The notes under the pieces are model-generated. The model was not told the DNA's origin. It saw only the letters and a program-made list of their open reading frames with translations, and searched no databases. 5,682 nt of DNA from Gammaproteobacteria bacterium (GTDB lineage Bacteria; Pseudomonadota; Gammaproteobacteria; Pseudomonadales; Azotimanducaceae): the NCBI GenBank assembly GCA_026706425.1, contig JAPOYW010000234.1:1-5682 (forward strand). The letters are read 5' to 3'. Below are positions 1 to 5,682 of this stretch, in pieces. A program made the position numbers and the translations under genes. Every line of letters begins with the position of its first letter. Position 1 is the first letter of the stretch.

Positions 1-2
1 AT

Positions 3-1331
3 CTCGGTCAGCTCCGCAGCAAGGTGCACGCGATCGGCGCGACGCTGTCGGCAGGGCTCGGGAAGGTCGCGACCCGTTTCGTCGAGGACATGTTGTTCGG
101 CATGTTGATCTCGGGTTCTGTCCGGTTGACCGAGATCGCCCGCGCACTCGGCGAGTCGATTCCGATGCACGCGACCCACAAACGACTCAGCCGCAATCTG
201 GGCAATGTCCGGGTCGGGGACGTGGTTGCCGAGAACCTCCTCGCCGAGGGCGCCGAAGTCGTGCGCGACGACGCGCTGCTGGTGATCGACCTATTCGAAG
301 TGGCGAAGCCCTATGCCGAGAAGATGGAATTTCTGAACTCGCCACCGGACCGCGACCGGGCGGGCGCAAAGGACAATGCCTACCGCGGCTACCATGTCTG
401 CGAGACATTTGGGTGGGACGTCCACGGAGGTCCGCTACCGCGTTACCAGGATCTTGCGCGGCATATGGGCTGCGAACCCGACCCCGACAACGCGGTAAGC
501 GCTTGGGACAACCAAGTCGTGACACCGCTCGCCCAGACCTTGTTTTCGCCAAATGCCCCCGCGTTCAAATCCGAATCCGACGAGATTCTCGACCTCGTCC
601 AGCGGGTTGACGCCGCCTGCCAGCGCCGATGCGTGTTCGCCATCGACACCGTCGGATTGCTCCAACCCAAACAGTCCCTTCTGAGGCACTCCGTCGAACT
701 CCTGGCAAAGCAACGCGGACTGCCCGAGCTGCTCGCCGCCGCCACGAACTGCCGATTTGCAGCACGCGTGCCTGGTGACTACGCGCTGTTGCACAGACGC
801 TTGGAAACCACGGCGCGCGAAGTCGCCGAGTCCTGTGAAACGCCCTACGGCATGACCCTCTACAAGCATCAATCCGATGTCGATATCGGACTGTTCGTGC
901 ATTTCGGAGCCGTGCCGGTCAGGTTGCCTGCGAGCCCCGCCAAGCCATTGTGGCTGGTGGCGGTGAAAGGCATGGCAGGCGAACCGCGCCCAGCCGCCAC
1001 CGACCTGGATCCGTTCGTGGTCCTGACCACCGAGCCAATGCCCCGAAACCGAAGGGTCATCGGGGATCTCGTGTGGTCGTTCCTTTCCTATTGGGACGCC
1101 ATCCAGACCAACCAGGCGATCAAGGGTCAGTTCGACTTCGACGATGTCCGGGTCCTCACCTACGACCGCCTGCGCAATCTCGGCATCCTGGTACTCGCGG
1201 CTTCTTTCGTGGAGTCGCAATGGCCCGGCATCGCGCTGACCAAATCGCTGTACCGGTCCCCGCGCGGAAGGTCCTTCCAGTTCTACCGCGCTGAGGCGCC
1301 AGAGGAAGAAACCTCCACCGAAGCCGGCTGA
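3..1331 (+). CDS. IS4-like DDE transposase-family protein, 5'-partial, catalytic Glu apparently lost
   Basis: This encodes a transposase-fold protein of the IS4-like DDE group, which normally cuts and joins the ends of an insertion sequence. The first in-window start is GTG at 24 (435 residues). The frame is open from there to the left edge (LGQLRSK before the GTG), and no ribosome site precedes the GTG, so the true start is probably outside. Residue numbers count from the GTG. The N-terminal part resembles the family's lead domain (RFVEDMLFGMLISGSVRLTEIARAL). The first catalytic Asp is D89 in VIDLFEVAKPYAEKME and the second is D208 in FAIDTVG. The C-terminal block has the family pattern in register (FDFDDVRVLTYDRLRNL), but the YREK signature reads F-Y-I-K: the Glu position is I360 (followed by Q361), and K367 remains. 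The protein is therefore either inactive, domesticated, or from a subfamily with a different third acid. Family confidence is high; activity is doubtful. Confidence 0.8.
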   Translation, partial: LGQLRSKVHAIGATLSAGLGKVATRFVEDMLFGMLISGSVRLTEIARALGESIPMHATHKRLSRNLGNVRVGDVVAENLLAEGAEVVRDDALLVIDLFEVAKPYAEKMEFLNSPPDRDRAGAKDNAYRGYHVCETFGWDVHGGPLPRYQDLARHMGCEPDPDNAVSAWDNQVVTPLAQTLFSPNAPAFKSESDEILDLVQRVDAACQRRCVFAIDTVGLLQPKQSLLRHSVELLAKQRGLPELLAAATNCRFAARVPGDYALLHRRLETTAREVAESCETPYGMTLYKHQSDVDIGLFVHFGAVPVRLPASPAKPLWLVAVKGMAGEPRPAATDLDPFVVLTTEPMPRNRRVIGDLVWSFLSYWDAIQTNQAIKGQFDFDDVRVLTYDRLRNLGILVLAASFVESQWPGIALTKSLYRSPRGRSFQFYRAEAPEEETSTEAG

Positions 1332-1348
1332 CGATTGGATGCCCCGGA

Positions 1349-1366
1349 GAAAGTGGGTGAACTTTC
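1349..1366. other. Small inverted repeat after the transposase-like gene
   Basis: GAAAGT (1349-1354) and ACTTTC (1361-1366) form a perfect 6-bp stem around a 6-base loop, 17 bases after the transposase stop codon. No T-run follows, so it is not a standard rho-independent terminator. It could belong to the end of an insertion element, act as a weak mRNA structure, or be chance. The other end of any element lies outside the window, so terminal repeats cannot be compared. Confidence 0.35.
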
Positions 1367-1391
1367 GCGGTTCGGCACCCCCGGCCAGCGG

Positions 1392-1408
1392 CGATTGCGC
1401 GACAATCG
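1392..1408. other. Small inverted repeat upstream of the SDR gene
   Basis: CGATTG (1392-1397) and CAATCG (1403-1408) pair perfectly around the 5-base loop CGCGA, about 50 bases before the SDR start codon. The position would suit an operator or an mRNA leader structure. The arms are short and no T-run follows. No convincing -35/-10 pair was found anywhere in the gap from 1332 to 1458. Confidence 0.35.
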
Positions 1409-1448
1409 AAGACTGATCGCGTTCCATCGAGCTTCCGTCACCTAATCC

Positions 1449-1454
1449 AAGGAA
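1449..1454 (+). promoter_or_regulatory. Ribosome binding site of the SDR gene
   Basis: AAGGAA ends four bases before the ATG at 1459 and is the clearest Shine-Dalgarno-like site in the window. It supports this start and suggests that the SDR gene is the first gene of the following transcription unit, because the later genes have weaker sites. Confidence 0.6.
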
Positions 1455-1458
1455 ACGC

Positions 1459-2235
1459 ATGTCCGACTACGAACTTGACAACAAGATCGCCGTTGTTACC
1501 GGCGGTGCAGGCGGCATAGGCACGCATATCTCCCTCGAGTACGCACGCGCCGGCGCTGCCGTGGTGGTAGCGAGCCGCAATCAGGAGCGCATCGACGGCG
1601 TCGTCGCAAAGATCGCCGGCGACGGCGGCCGCGCGCTGGCGGTGGCGACCGACATCACCGTGCCGGAGCAGGTCGACGAGTTAATCGCGCGGACGGTCTC
1701 GGAGTTCGGTCGGCTCGACGTCATGGTGAACAACGCCGGCGGCGGGGCGCGGATGCGCCAACCGGAGGAGACGCCCTACGACGACTGGGTTCGCCTCATC
1801 GACTTCAACCTGACCGGCACGTTCCTCTGCTGCATCGCCGCCGGCAAGCAGATGATCGAGCAGAAGAGCGGCAACATCATCAACATCTCCTCCACTGCGG
1901 GCACAAAGGGCAACCCTTTCATGCTGCACTACTCGGCCGCGAAGGCCGGGGTGATCAGCCTGACCAACAACCTCGCCTACATGTGGGCGCGTCACAACAT
2001 CAACGTGAACTGCATCGCGCCCGGTCTCATCGCCACCGATGCCATGAAGCGCCACGGTGCGATTCCCTCCGACACCCAGGACGACGGCAGCCCCGTGCCG
2101 CACCTGGAATTGCCGCCCGGACCGGAAGACGTCGCCAAGATGGCCCGCTTCCTCGCCTCCGATGCGGCACGGGCGATCACCGGCGAACTCGTGCCGGTAC
2201 GCGCCTGGTTCAGGTCCGACCGGTTCTGGCAATAA
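1459..2235 (+). CDS. SDR-family NAD(P)-dependent oxidoreductase
   Basis: This is a 258-residue classical short-chain dehydrogenase/reductase, a cytoplasmic enzyme that interconverts an alcohol and a ketone using NAD(P)(H). All core motifs are visible: cofactor loop TGGAGGIG at 14-21, D65 in the ATDIT segment, NNAG at 91-94, N117, catalytic S145 in NISST, and Y158 and K162 in YSAAK. R40 just after the second beta strand (VVVASRN) suggests, but does not prove, preference for NADP(H). The length is normal. The oddity is the C-terminus: where relatives usually have a D-G-G turn after TGxxxxV, this protein reads ITGELVPVRAWFRSDRFWQ, so the turn is replaced by RAW with no net length change. The ATG has a good ribosome site. 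The stop is two bases from the next start, implying co-translation with the PhyH-type oxygenase. The substrate is unknown. Confidence 0.93.
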   Translation: MSDYELDNKIAVVTGGAGGIGTHISLEYARAGAAVVVASRNQERIDGVVAKIAGDGGRALAVATDITVPEQVDELIARTVSEFGRLDVMVNNAGGGARMRQPEETPYDDWVRLIDFNLTGTFLCCIAAGKQMIEQKSGNIINISSTAGTKGNPFMLHYSAAKAGVISLTNNLAYMWARHNINVNCIAPGLIATDAMKRHGAIPSDTQDDGSPVPHLELPPGPEDVAKMARFLASDAARAITGELVPVRAWFRSDRFWQ

Positions 2236-2237
2236 CG

Positions 2238-2984
2238 ATGGATGCGATAACTCCCAGCATCGAGGCGGCCATCGAGCGGATCGGAACCGAGGGCTTCGCG
2301 GTCATTCCGAACCTGATTGACGAGGACCGGCTGGCACGTCTCTCCGACGACAGCGACGCGTTGCTGCATCCGATCCCGAACCAGCCCGGCTTGAACGGCT
2401 CCCGAGCCACGGGGCGCATGTTCAAGGGGCTGTTCCGGTCCAGCCGGGCGTTCGACGACATCATCGTGCACCCAACCATCCTTGCGGTAGTCCGCGGCGT
2501 TCTCGTCGCCTCGAAGCAGACCAACACCGGCTACTACGGCGGCTCGTTCCGGGATATCCAGCTGTCCACCGCGATGATCAAGGACGTGCAGCCGGGTGAA
2601 GACATCCGGACCCTGCACCAGGACGACGGCTTCTTCCCGATTCCCCGTCCACGTCAACCGCTCGCGGTCAACACGTTGTTGGCCATCGATCCGTTCACCC
2701 TGGAGAACGGTGCAACGCGGGTGGTGCCGCGAAGCCATCACTGGAGCAAGAAACTCGAACCCGACCACGACTTCGTGACCGTGGAGATGGCCGCCGGTTC
2801 GATCCTGATGTTCAACGGCGCCGTCTGGCACGGCCGCGGGCCCAACACCACGGCCGACCGGTGCCGGCGGGCGTTGAACGTGTTCTACAGCTGCTCTTGG
2901 CTTCGACAGGTCGAGGGCCACTACTGCGGGTTGCCCAAGGTCGAAGTGGACAGACTTCCGGAGACTCTGAGGGCACTGTTGTAG
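2238..2984 (+). CDS. Phytanoyl-CoA dioxygenase (PhyH) family Fe(II)/2-oxoglutarate oxygenase
   Basis: This encodes a 248-residue non-heme iron oxygenase of the PhyH family. The family uses O2 and 2-oxoglutarate to hydroxylate, or otherwise oxidise, lipids and natural products. The likely metal triad is H127 and D129 in TLHQDDGFF plus H198 in NGAVWHGRGPN; R208 is the probable 2-oxoglutarate carboxylate partner. Other family marks are the N-terminal GFAVIPNLID segment (19-28) and the LENGATRVVPRSHHW block (155-169), which starts the second half of the barrel. The frame is open upstream, but ATG at 2238 gives a family-typical N-terminus and lies two bases after the SDR stop, so the start is well supported despite a weak ribosome site; translational coupling is likely. 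The protein ends soon after LPETLRALL, slightly short for the family but without sign of damage. The substrate cannot be inferred; the neighbours suggest a small molecule that is then exported. Confidence 0.9.
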   Translation: MDAITPSIEAAIERIGTEGFAVIPNLIDEDRLARLSDDSDALLHPIPNQPGLNGSRATGRMFKGLFRSSRAFDDIIVHPTILAVVRGVLVASKQTNTGYYGGSFRDIQLSTAMIKDVQPGEDIRTLHQDDGFFPIPRPRQPLAVNTLLAIDPFTLENGATRVVPRSHHWSKKLEPDHDFVTVEMAAGSILMFNGAVWHGRGPNTTADRCRRALNVFYSCSWLRQVEGHYCGLPKVEVDRLPETLRALL

Positions 2985-2986
2985 TC

Positions 2987-2992
2987 GAAAGG
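2987..2992 (+). promoter_or_regulatory. Ribosome binding site deciding the GTG start of the ABC gene
   Basis: GAAAGG lies nine bases before the GTG at 3002. The same frame is open back to a GTG at 2861, inside the PhyH gene, but there is no in-frame ATG or GTG between the PhyH stop and 3002. This site favours 3002 over the long overlapping alternative. Confidence 0.5.
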
Positions 2993-3001
2993 CCCACGCC
3001 C

Positions 3002-5440
3002 GTGGCGAAGGCGAACAGCGACGCTGAACGCGTCGGCGCCCTGCCCCTCTGGGGCGAAGCGCCGCTGCCGCCGGACCGGCACCGCGCCGACGACGCCGAC
3101 GGACGCGGGTTCACGGACGTTGTGCGGATCCTGCTGCGCACATGGCCGTGGCTCAAGCCCATGGTGCTCGGGACCTGGAGGGAGAGCGCGCTCCCCATCT
3201 CAACGAACGGCACCCAAGACTCGGACTGGCATTTCGGCTACGCATCGGTCCTAGTGACTGTCCTCGCATTCCTTGCGTGGTTTGCCGGTTGGCTTCCTGT
3301 CGGCGTCAACTGGCAGTACGACCTGCTCGTGGGTGCGGTCGCGGTGATGGCGATCTCAAGCTGGATCGTCACCGGTGCGTGGTCGCGGCCCGACCGGACA
3401 CGCTTGCTGGTCGGTGCCGTCGTGGTTCTGGTCTCGGTCGCCCTGCTCGCCAACCTGTTCGCAATTCTCGCCGTGGACGGAGTCTGGGACAACGTCGCGG
3501 TGGCGTTCGTGACCGGCGGGGCACTAGGCCTCTGGCTCGTGCATTTCCGTCGCGCCCGCGGGGTATGGCAGGTGCGGGTACGTCTAGGCTGCCACCTGGT
3601 CTACTACTACGCGCTCTATTGGCTCAGCACCCTGACCGGTCTCATTACCGGGCTTTTTACGATCGACCTGTTGAACCAGTCGATCCTGCAGGCGGAGCCG
3701 CTCACGCCGTTCCTCGCAGACTTTATCGGAAGGGAAGACCTGGGCAGCGGCGCCACCGAGGCGTTGACCCTCGCCGAGCGCCGGGAACTGCAGAGAATCT
3801 ACATCGTATTCACCGTCGCCATTGGGACACTCACCTTCCCGCTCAGATTCGGTCTGCCGTACTACAACGTCTGGATACTGCAGCGCATCAACCAGGACTT
3901 GCGGCTGGCCTTGGTGGAGCGCTGGCACCAGTTGTCGCTGCGCTACCACGGCGACCATCGGGTCGGCGACTCGGTCTACCGCATCTACCAGGACAGCGCC
4001 CAGGTGACGGCCATCGTCGGCATGTTGGTGTCCGTCGCGACGCAGGCAACGACCTACGCCACGACGATCACCTTCATCGCGGCGCTCGACCCCCTGCTTG
4101 GACTGATGGGCGTGACGATCGCCGCCATCGCGATCCTCTGGGGCCGGTGGTTCTCGCGGCGCGTCCGGTCCCGGTCGCTGACGGCTCGGGAGACCAACTC
4201 GGACCTGACCTCGCGCACCCAGGAGGTACTCGGCGCGATGCGCGTGATCAAGGCCTGTAGCGCCGAGGCTCGTGAGCAGCGCCGCTTCGAAGCCGACTCG
4301 GTGGTGGCCTTCAACGCGGCGTATCGCGTTCGGTCGCTGATCGCCGGGGTGTCGATCATCATGTTCACGTTTGCGGGAACCATCCTGCTCGCCGGCGAGT
4401 TCTCCATGGCGATTTGGGCCGCCGAGAACCGGGAGGCCTTCGCCGCCGTGCTGATTGGCCTTGTGGGCCTGAGTTTCGTGCGCTGGAACCTCGCCGCGTT
4501 CCAGTGGGCCCGTGACGAACTGATAAGCGGTAGCAACGTCGTCGGCGGCGTGTTGCGGCAGTGGACCAACGCCCAGGACATGGCCATGGGACTCGACCGG
4601 GTGTTCGTAATCCTCGACATCGAACCCGATGTCGTGAACGCGCCGGACGCCCTGCCGCTACCCAGCGTCACCAACGACATTCGCTTCGATGCGGTCGCGT
4701 TCGCCTACCAGTCGGATCGACCGGTGCTACACGATGCGAGCTTCACCGCCCGCGTTGGCCAAATCACTGCCATCGTCGGGCCAACCGGATCCGGCAAAAG
4801 CACGCTGATGGCCCTTCTCACCCGGCTCTTCGATCCCGACGCCGGCAGCATCGCCATCGACGGCATCGATCTGCGCCGCATCGACGTCGACAGCCTGCGC
4901 CTCAACGTCTCGATCGCCCTGCAGGAGAACGTGCTGTTCGCCTTGAGCGTGCGTGACAACCTCCGCTACGCCGCCCCGGATGCCACCGACGAGCAGCTCC
5001 AACAGGCGGTCTACGTGTCTTGTGTCGACGACTACGTGGCGAGCCTGCCCGACGGTCTCGATACCGTGCTCGGGGACCGGGGCGGCAAGCTGTCGACCGG
5101 CCAGCGTCAGCGGTTGTCCATCGCCAGGGCAATCGCGAAGGACGCCCAGATCCTCATCCTGGACGAGCCCACCGCCGCGCTGGATGCGGCGACCGAGCAC
5201 CGGGTCCTGGAGCGTCTCGACGCCTGGGCACGGGGAACCGACGGCCAACGCCGCCGGGCGATCTTCCTCATCACCCATCGAATCTCGACCATCCGCCAGG
5301 CGCATCGGGTTCTCTACCTCGACCACGGCCGGATCGCCGAGCAGGGCAATCACGACGAACTCATGGCGATCCGCGACGGTCGGTATCGACGGTTCGTCGA
5401 GACGGAAGCGGCGCTCTCCGAGAAGGTGGTGGCGGGCTAG
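3002..5440 (+). CDS. ABC exporter half (fused permease and ATPase) with extra N-terminal membrane region
   Basis: This encodes an 812-residue inner-membrane exporter half with membrane domain and ATPase in one chain. Hydrophobic stretches near 80-98, 108-127, 135-158 and 164-182 precede the usual set, which begins near 199-221 and 266-288. A coupling-helix-like segment (YHGDHRVGDSVYRIYQDS) is at 315-332, and the familiar AMRVIKACSAEAREQRRFEA follows after the fourth canonical helix. The ATPase has A-loop Y569, Walker A GPTGSGKST at 593-601, Q-loop Q641, signature LSTGQ at 697-701, Walker B ILILDEP at 717-723 with catalytic E722, D-loop D728 and H-loop H759, so it should hydrolyse ATP. Typical halves are about 580-620 residues; the surplus is the N-terminal region, reminiscent of a TMD0. 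A GTG start at 3002 is chosen for its GAAAGG site; GTG at 2861 would overlap the PhyH gene by about 120 bases. The next frame five bases on is probably its partner. The substrate is unknown. Confidence 0.92.
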   Translation: MAKANSDAERVGALPLWGEAPLPPDRHRADDADGRGFTDVVRILLRTWPWLKPMVLGTWRESALPISTNGTQDSDWHFGYASVLVTVLAFLAWFAGWLPVGVNWQYDLLVGAVAVMAISSWIVTGAWSRPDRTRLLVGAVVVLVSVALLANLFAILAVDGVWDNVAVAFVTGGALGLWLVHFRRARGVWQVRVRLGCHLVYYYALYWLSTLTGLITGLFTIDLLNQSILQAEPLTPFLADFIGREDLGSGATEALTLAERRELQRIYIVFTVAIGTLTFPLRFGLPYYNVWILQRINQDLRLALVERWHQLSLRYHGDHRVGDSVYRIYQDSAQVTAIVGMLVSVATQATTYATTITFIAALDPLLGLMGVTIAAIAILWGRWFSRRVRSRSLTARETNSDLTSRTQEVLGAMRVIKACSAEAREQRRFEADSVVAFNAAYRVRSLIAGVSIIMFTFAGTILLAGEFSMAIWAAENREAFAAVLIGLVGLSFVRWNLAAFQWARDELISGSNVVGGVLRQWTNAQDMAMGLDRVFVILDIEPDVVNAPDALPLPSVTNDIRFDAVAFAYQSDRPVLHDASFTARVGQITAIVGPTGSGKSTLMALLTRLFDPDAGSIAIDGIDLRRIDVDSLRLNVSIALQENVLFALSVRDNLRYAAPDATDEQLQQAVYVSCVDDYVASLPDGLDTVLGDRGGKLSTGQRQRLSIARAIAKDAQILILDEPTAALDAATEHRVLERLDAWARGTDGQRRRAIFLITHRISTIRQAHRVLYLDHGRIAEQGNHDELMAIRDGRYRRFVETEAALSEKVVAG

Positions 5441-5445
5441 CTTCA

Positions 5446-5682
5446 ATGCTCGAGGGGACACCCACTCCGGAAACGCTCGAGGGGGAAACGCTCGAGGGGA
5501 CACCCACTCCGGGATTCCCCGCACCCGGTTCCCGACGCGACCAGGAGCGTCGACTCGACACGGCCGCCAGTCCGCTCGACATCCACACGGATACCAACTT
5601 CCGGGAGACGCTTCGGCTCGTGTTGCGCGCGGTCTCCTACATCCTCTACTTCAAGGCGCGATTCGCGGCGAAGTTCCTGATG
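5446..5682 (+). CDS. Probable second ABC exporter half, N-terminal part only (3'-partial)
   Basis: An ATG five bases after the upstream stop opens a frame that runs without a stop for 79 codons to the right edge. The first 22 residues are low-complexity and repetitive (LEGTPTP, ETLEG, ETLEG, TPTP). A polar linker rich in Arg and Asp follows, then FRETLRLVLRAVSYILYFKARFAAKFLM at the edge. This last segment looks like the amphipathic elbow and the start of the first membrane helix of an ABC exporter, and resembles the FTDVVRILLRTWPWLKP segment of the upstream protein. No ATPase motif is in view, so the call rests on position, spacing and this short similarity. There is no strong ribosome site; coupling to the upstream stop is likely. 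The start could lie elsewhere, but no other in-frame ATG occurs before residue 79; the codon at 5620 is GTG but would remove most of the visible sequence. Confidence 0.6.
   Translation, partial: MLEGTPTPETLEGETLEGTPTPGFPAPGSRRDQERRLDTAASPLDIHTDTNFRETLRLVLRAVSYILYFKARFAAKFLM
5448..5512. repeat. Short in-frame direct repeats at the start of the partner gene
   Basis: Identical 23-base copies, beginning GCTCGAGGGGACACC, lie at 5448-5470 and 5490-5512, 42 bases apart. Between and overlapping them, the 15-base unit GAAACGCTCGAGGGG is present twice in tandem at 5470-5484 and 5485-5499. CTCGAG therefore occurs three times (5449, 5476, 5491). Both periods are multiples of three, so the reading frame is kept and the repeats encode LEGTPTP twice and ETLEG twice. 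Each copy also contains a GAGGGG purine core that resembles a ribosome site. Confidence 0.9.

Noticed and set aside
1392..1420. Promoter starting with TTGCGC at 1395
   Set aside because: No acceptable -10 element appears at 16-18 base spacing.
435..1460. Open frame of 341 codons on the minus strand opposite the transposase-like gene
   Set aside because: It has no recognisable domain, lies entirely opposite a gene with clear family motifs, and is expected from GC-rich codon bias.
1983..2237. Upstream extension of the PhyH frame into the SDR gene
   Set aside because: The extension is Arg- and His-rich shadow sequence; PhyH similarity begins just after the ATG at 2238.
1992..2921. Open frame of 309 codons on the minus strand opposite the SDR and PhyH genes
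   Set aside because: It spans two well-supported + strand genes, has biased composition and shows no motif.
2861..3001. Longer ABC start at GTG 2861, adding 47 residues
   Set aside because: It would overlap the PhyH gene by about 120 bases with no ribosome site; GTG 3002 has GAAAGG at good spacing. It is not formally excluded.
3142..4260. Open + strand frame of 372 codons inside the ABC gene
   Set aside because: It is rich in Arg, Pro, Gly and His without hydrophobic pattern or motif, while the overlapping frame encodes clear membrane helices.
5448..5512. CRISPR-like array
   Set aside because: Units are short and overlapping with no unique spacers, and they lie in frame inside a coding region.
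4727..5524. Open frame of 265 codons on the minus strand opposite the ABC ATPase domain
   Set aside because: It is a shadow of the ATPase frame. Its repetitive start (repeated PEWVSPRA-like residues) is the reverse reading of the 5448-5512 DNA repeat.

Overview
The window is a GC-rich, densely coded stretch of bacterial DNA with all convincing genes on the + strand. Two short Shine-Dalgarno-like sites and near-zero gene spacing point to a bacterium. GC richness explains the many long open frames on the other strand and in other frames, which are treated here as shadows. The sequence does not fix the phylum. PhyH-type dioxygenases, SDR enzymes and long fused ABC exporters are common in GC-rich Proteobacteria, Actinobacteria and related uncultured marine or soil lineages.

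Layout: (1) Positions 3-1331 hold a DDE transposase-fold protein of the IS4-like type, cut by the left edge. Its first two acidic residues are present, but the position of the catalytic Glu in the YREK signature is Ile. (2) Positions 1332-1458 are a short intergenic gap with two small hairpins and a Shine-Dalgarno site, and no clear promoter. (3) Positions 1459-2235 encode a classical short-chain dehydrogenase/reductase (SDR) with an unusual C-terminus. (4) Two bases later, positions 2238-2984 encode a phytanoyl-CoA-dioxygenase-family Fe(II)/2-oxoglutarate oxygenase. (5) Seventeen bases later, positions 3002-5440 encode an 812-residue ABC exporter half with about 200 extra N-terminal residues carrying roughly four additional membrane helices. 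(6) Five bases later, position 5446 starts a frame that stays open to the right edge. It is probably the start of a second ABC exporter half, and its first codons consist of an in-frame DNA repeat.

Genes 3 to 6 look like one transcription unit: two oxidoreductases acting on a small organic molecule, followed by what is probably a heterodimeric ABC exporter. The simplest reading is a small tailoring-and-export cassette for an unidentified metabolite or lipid. The substrate cannot be read from the sequence. The transposase-like gene beside it suggests an accessory or rearranged locus. I find no CRISPR array, tRNA, rRNA or convincing rho-independent terminator. Nothing here proves a new system; the most distinctive points are the Glu-less transposase, the extended ABC protein and the repeat-built N-terminus of its partner.
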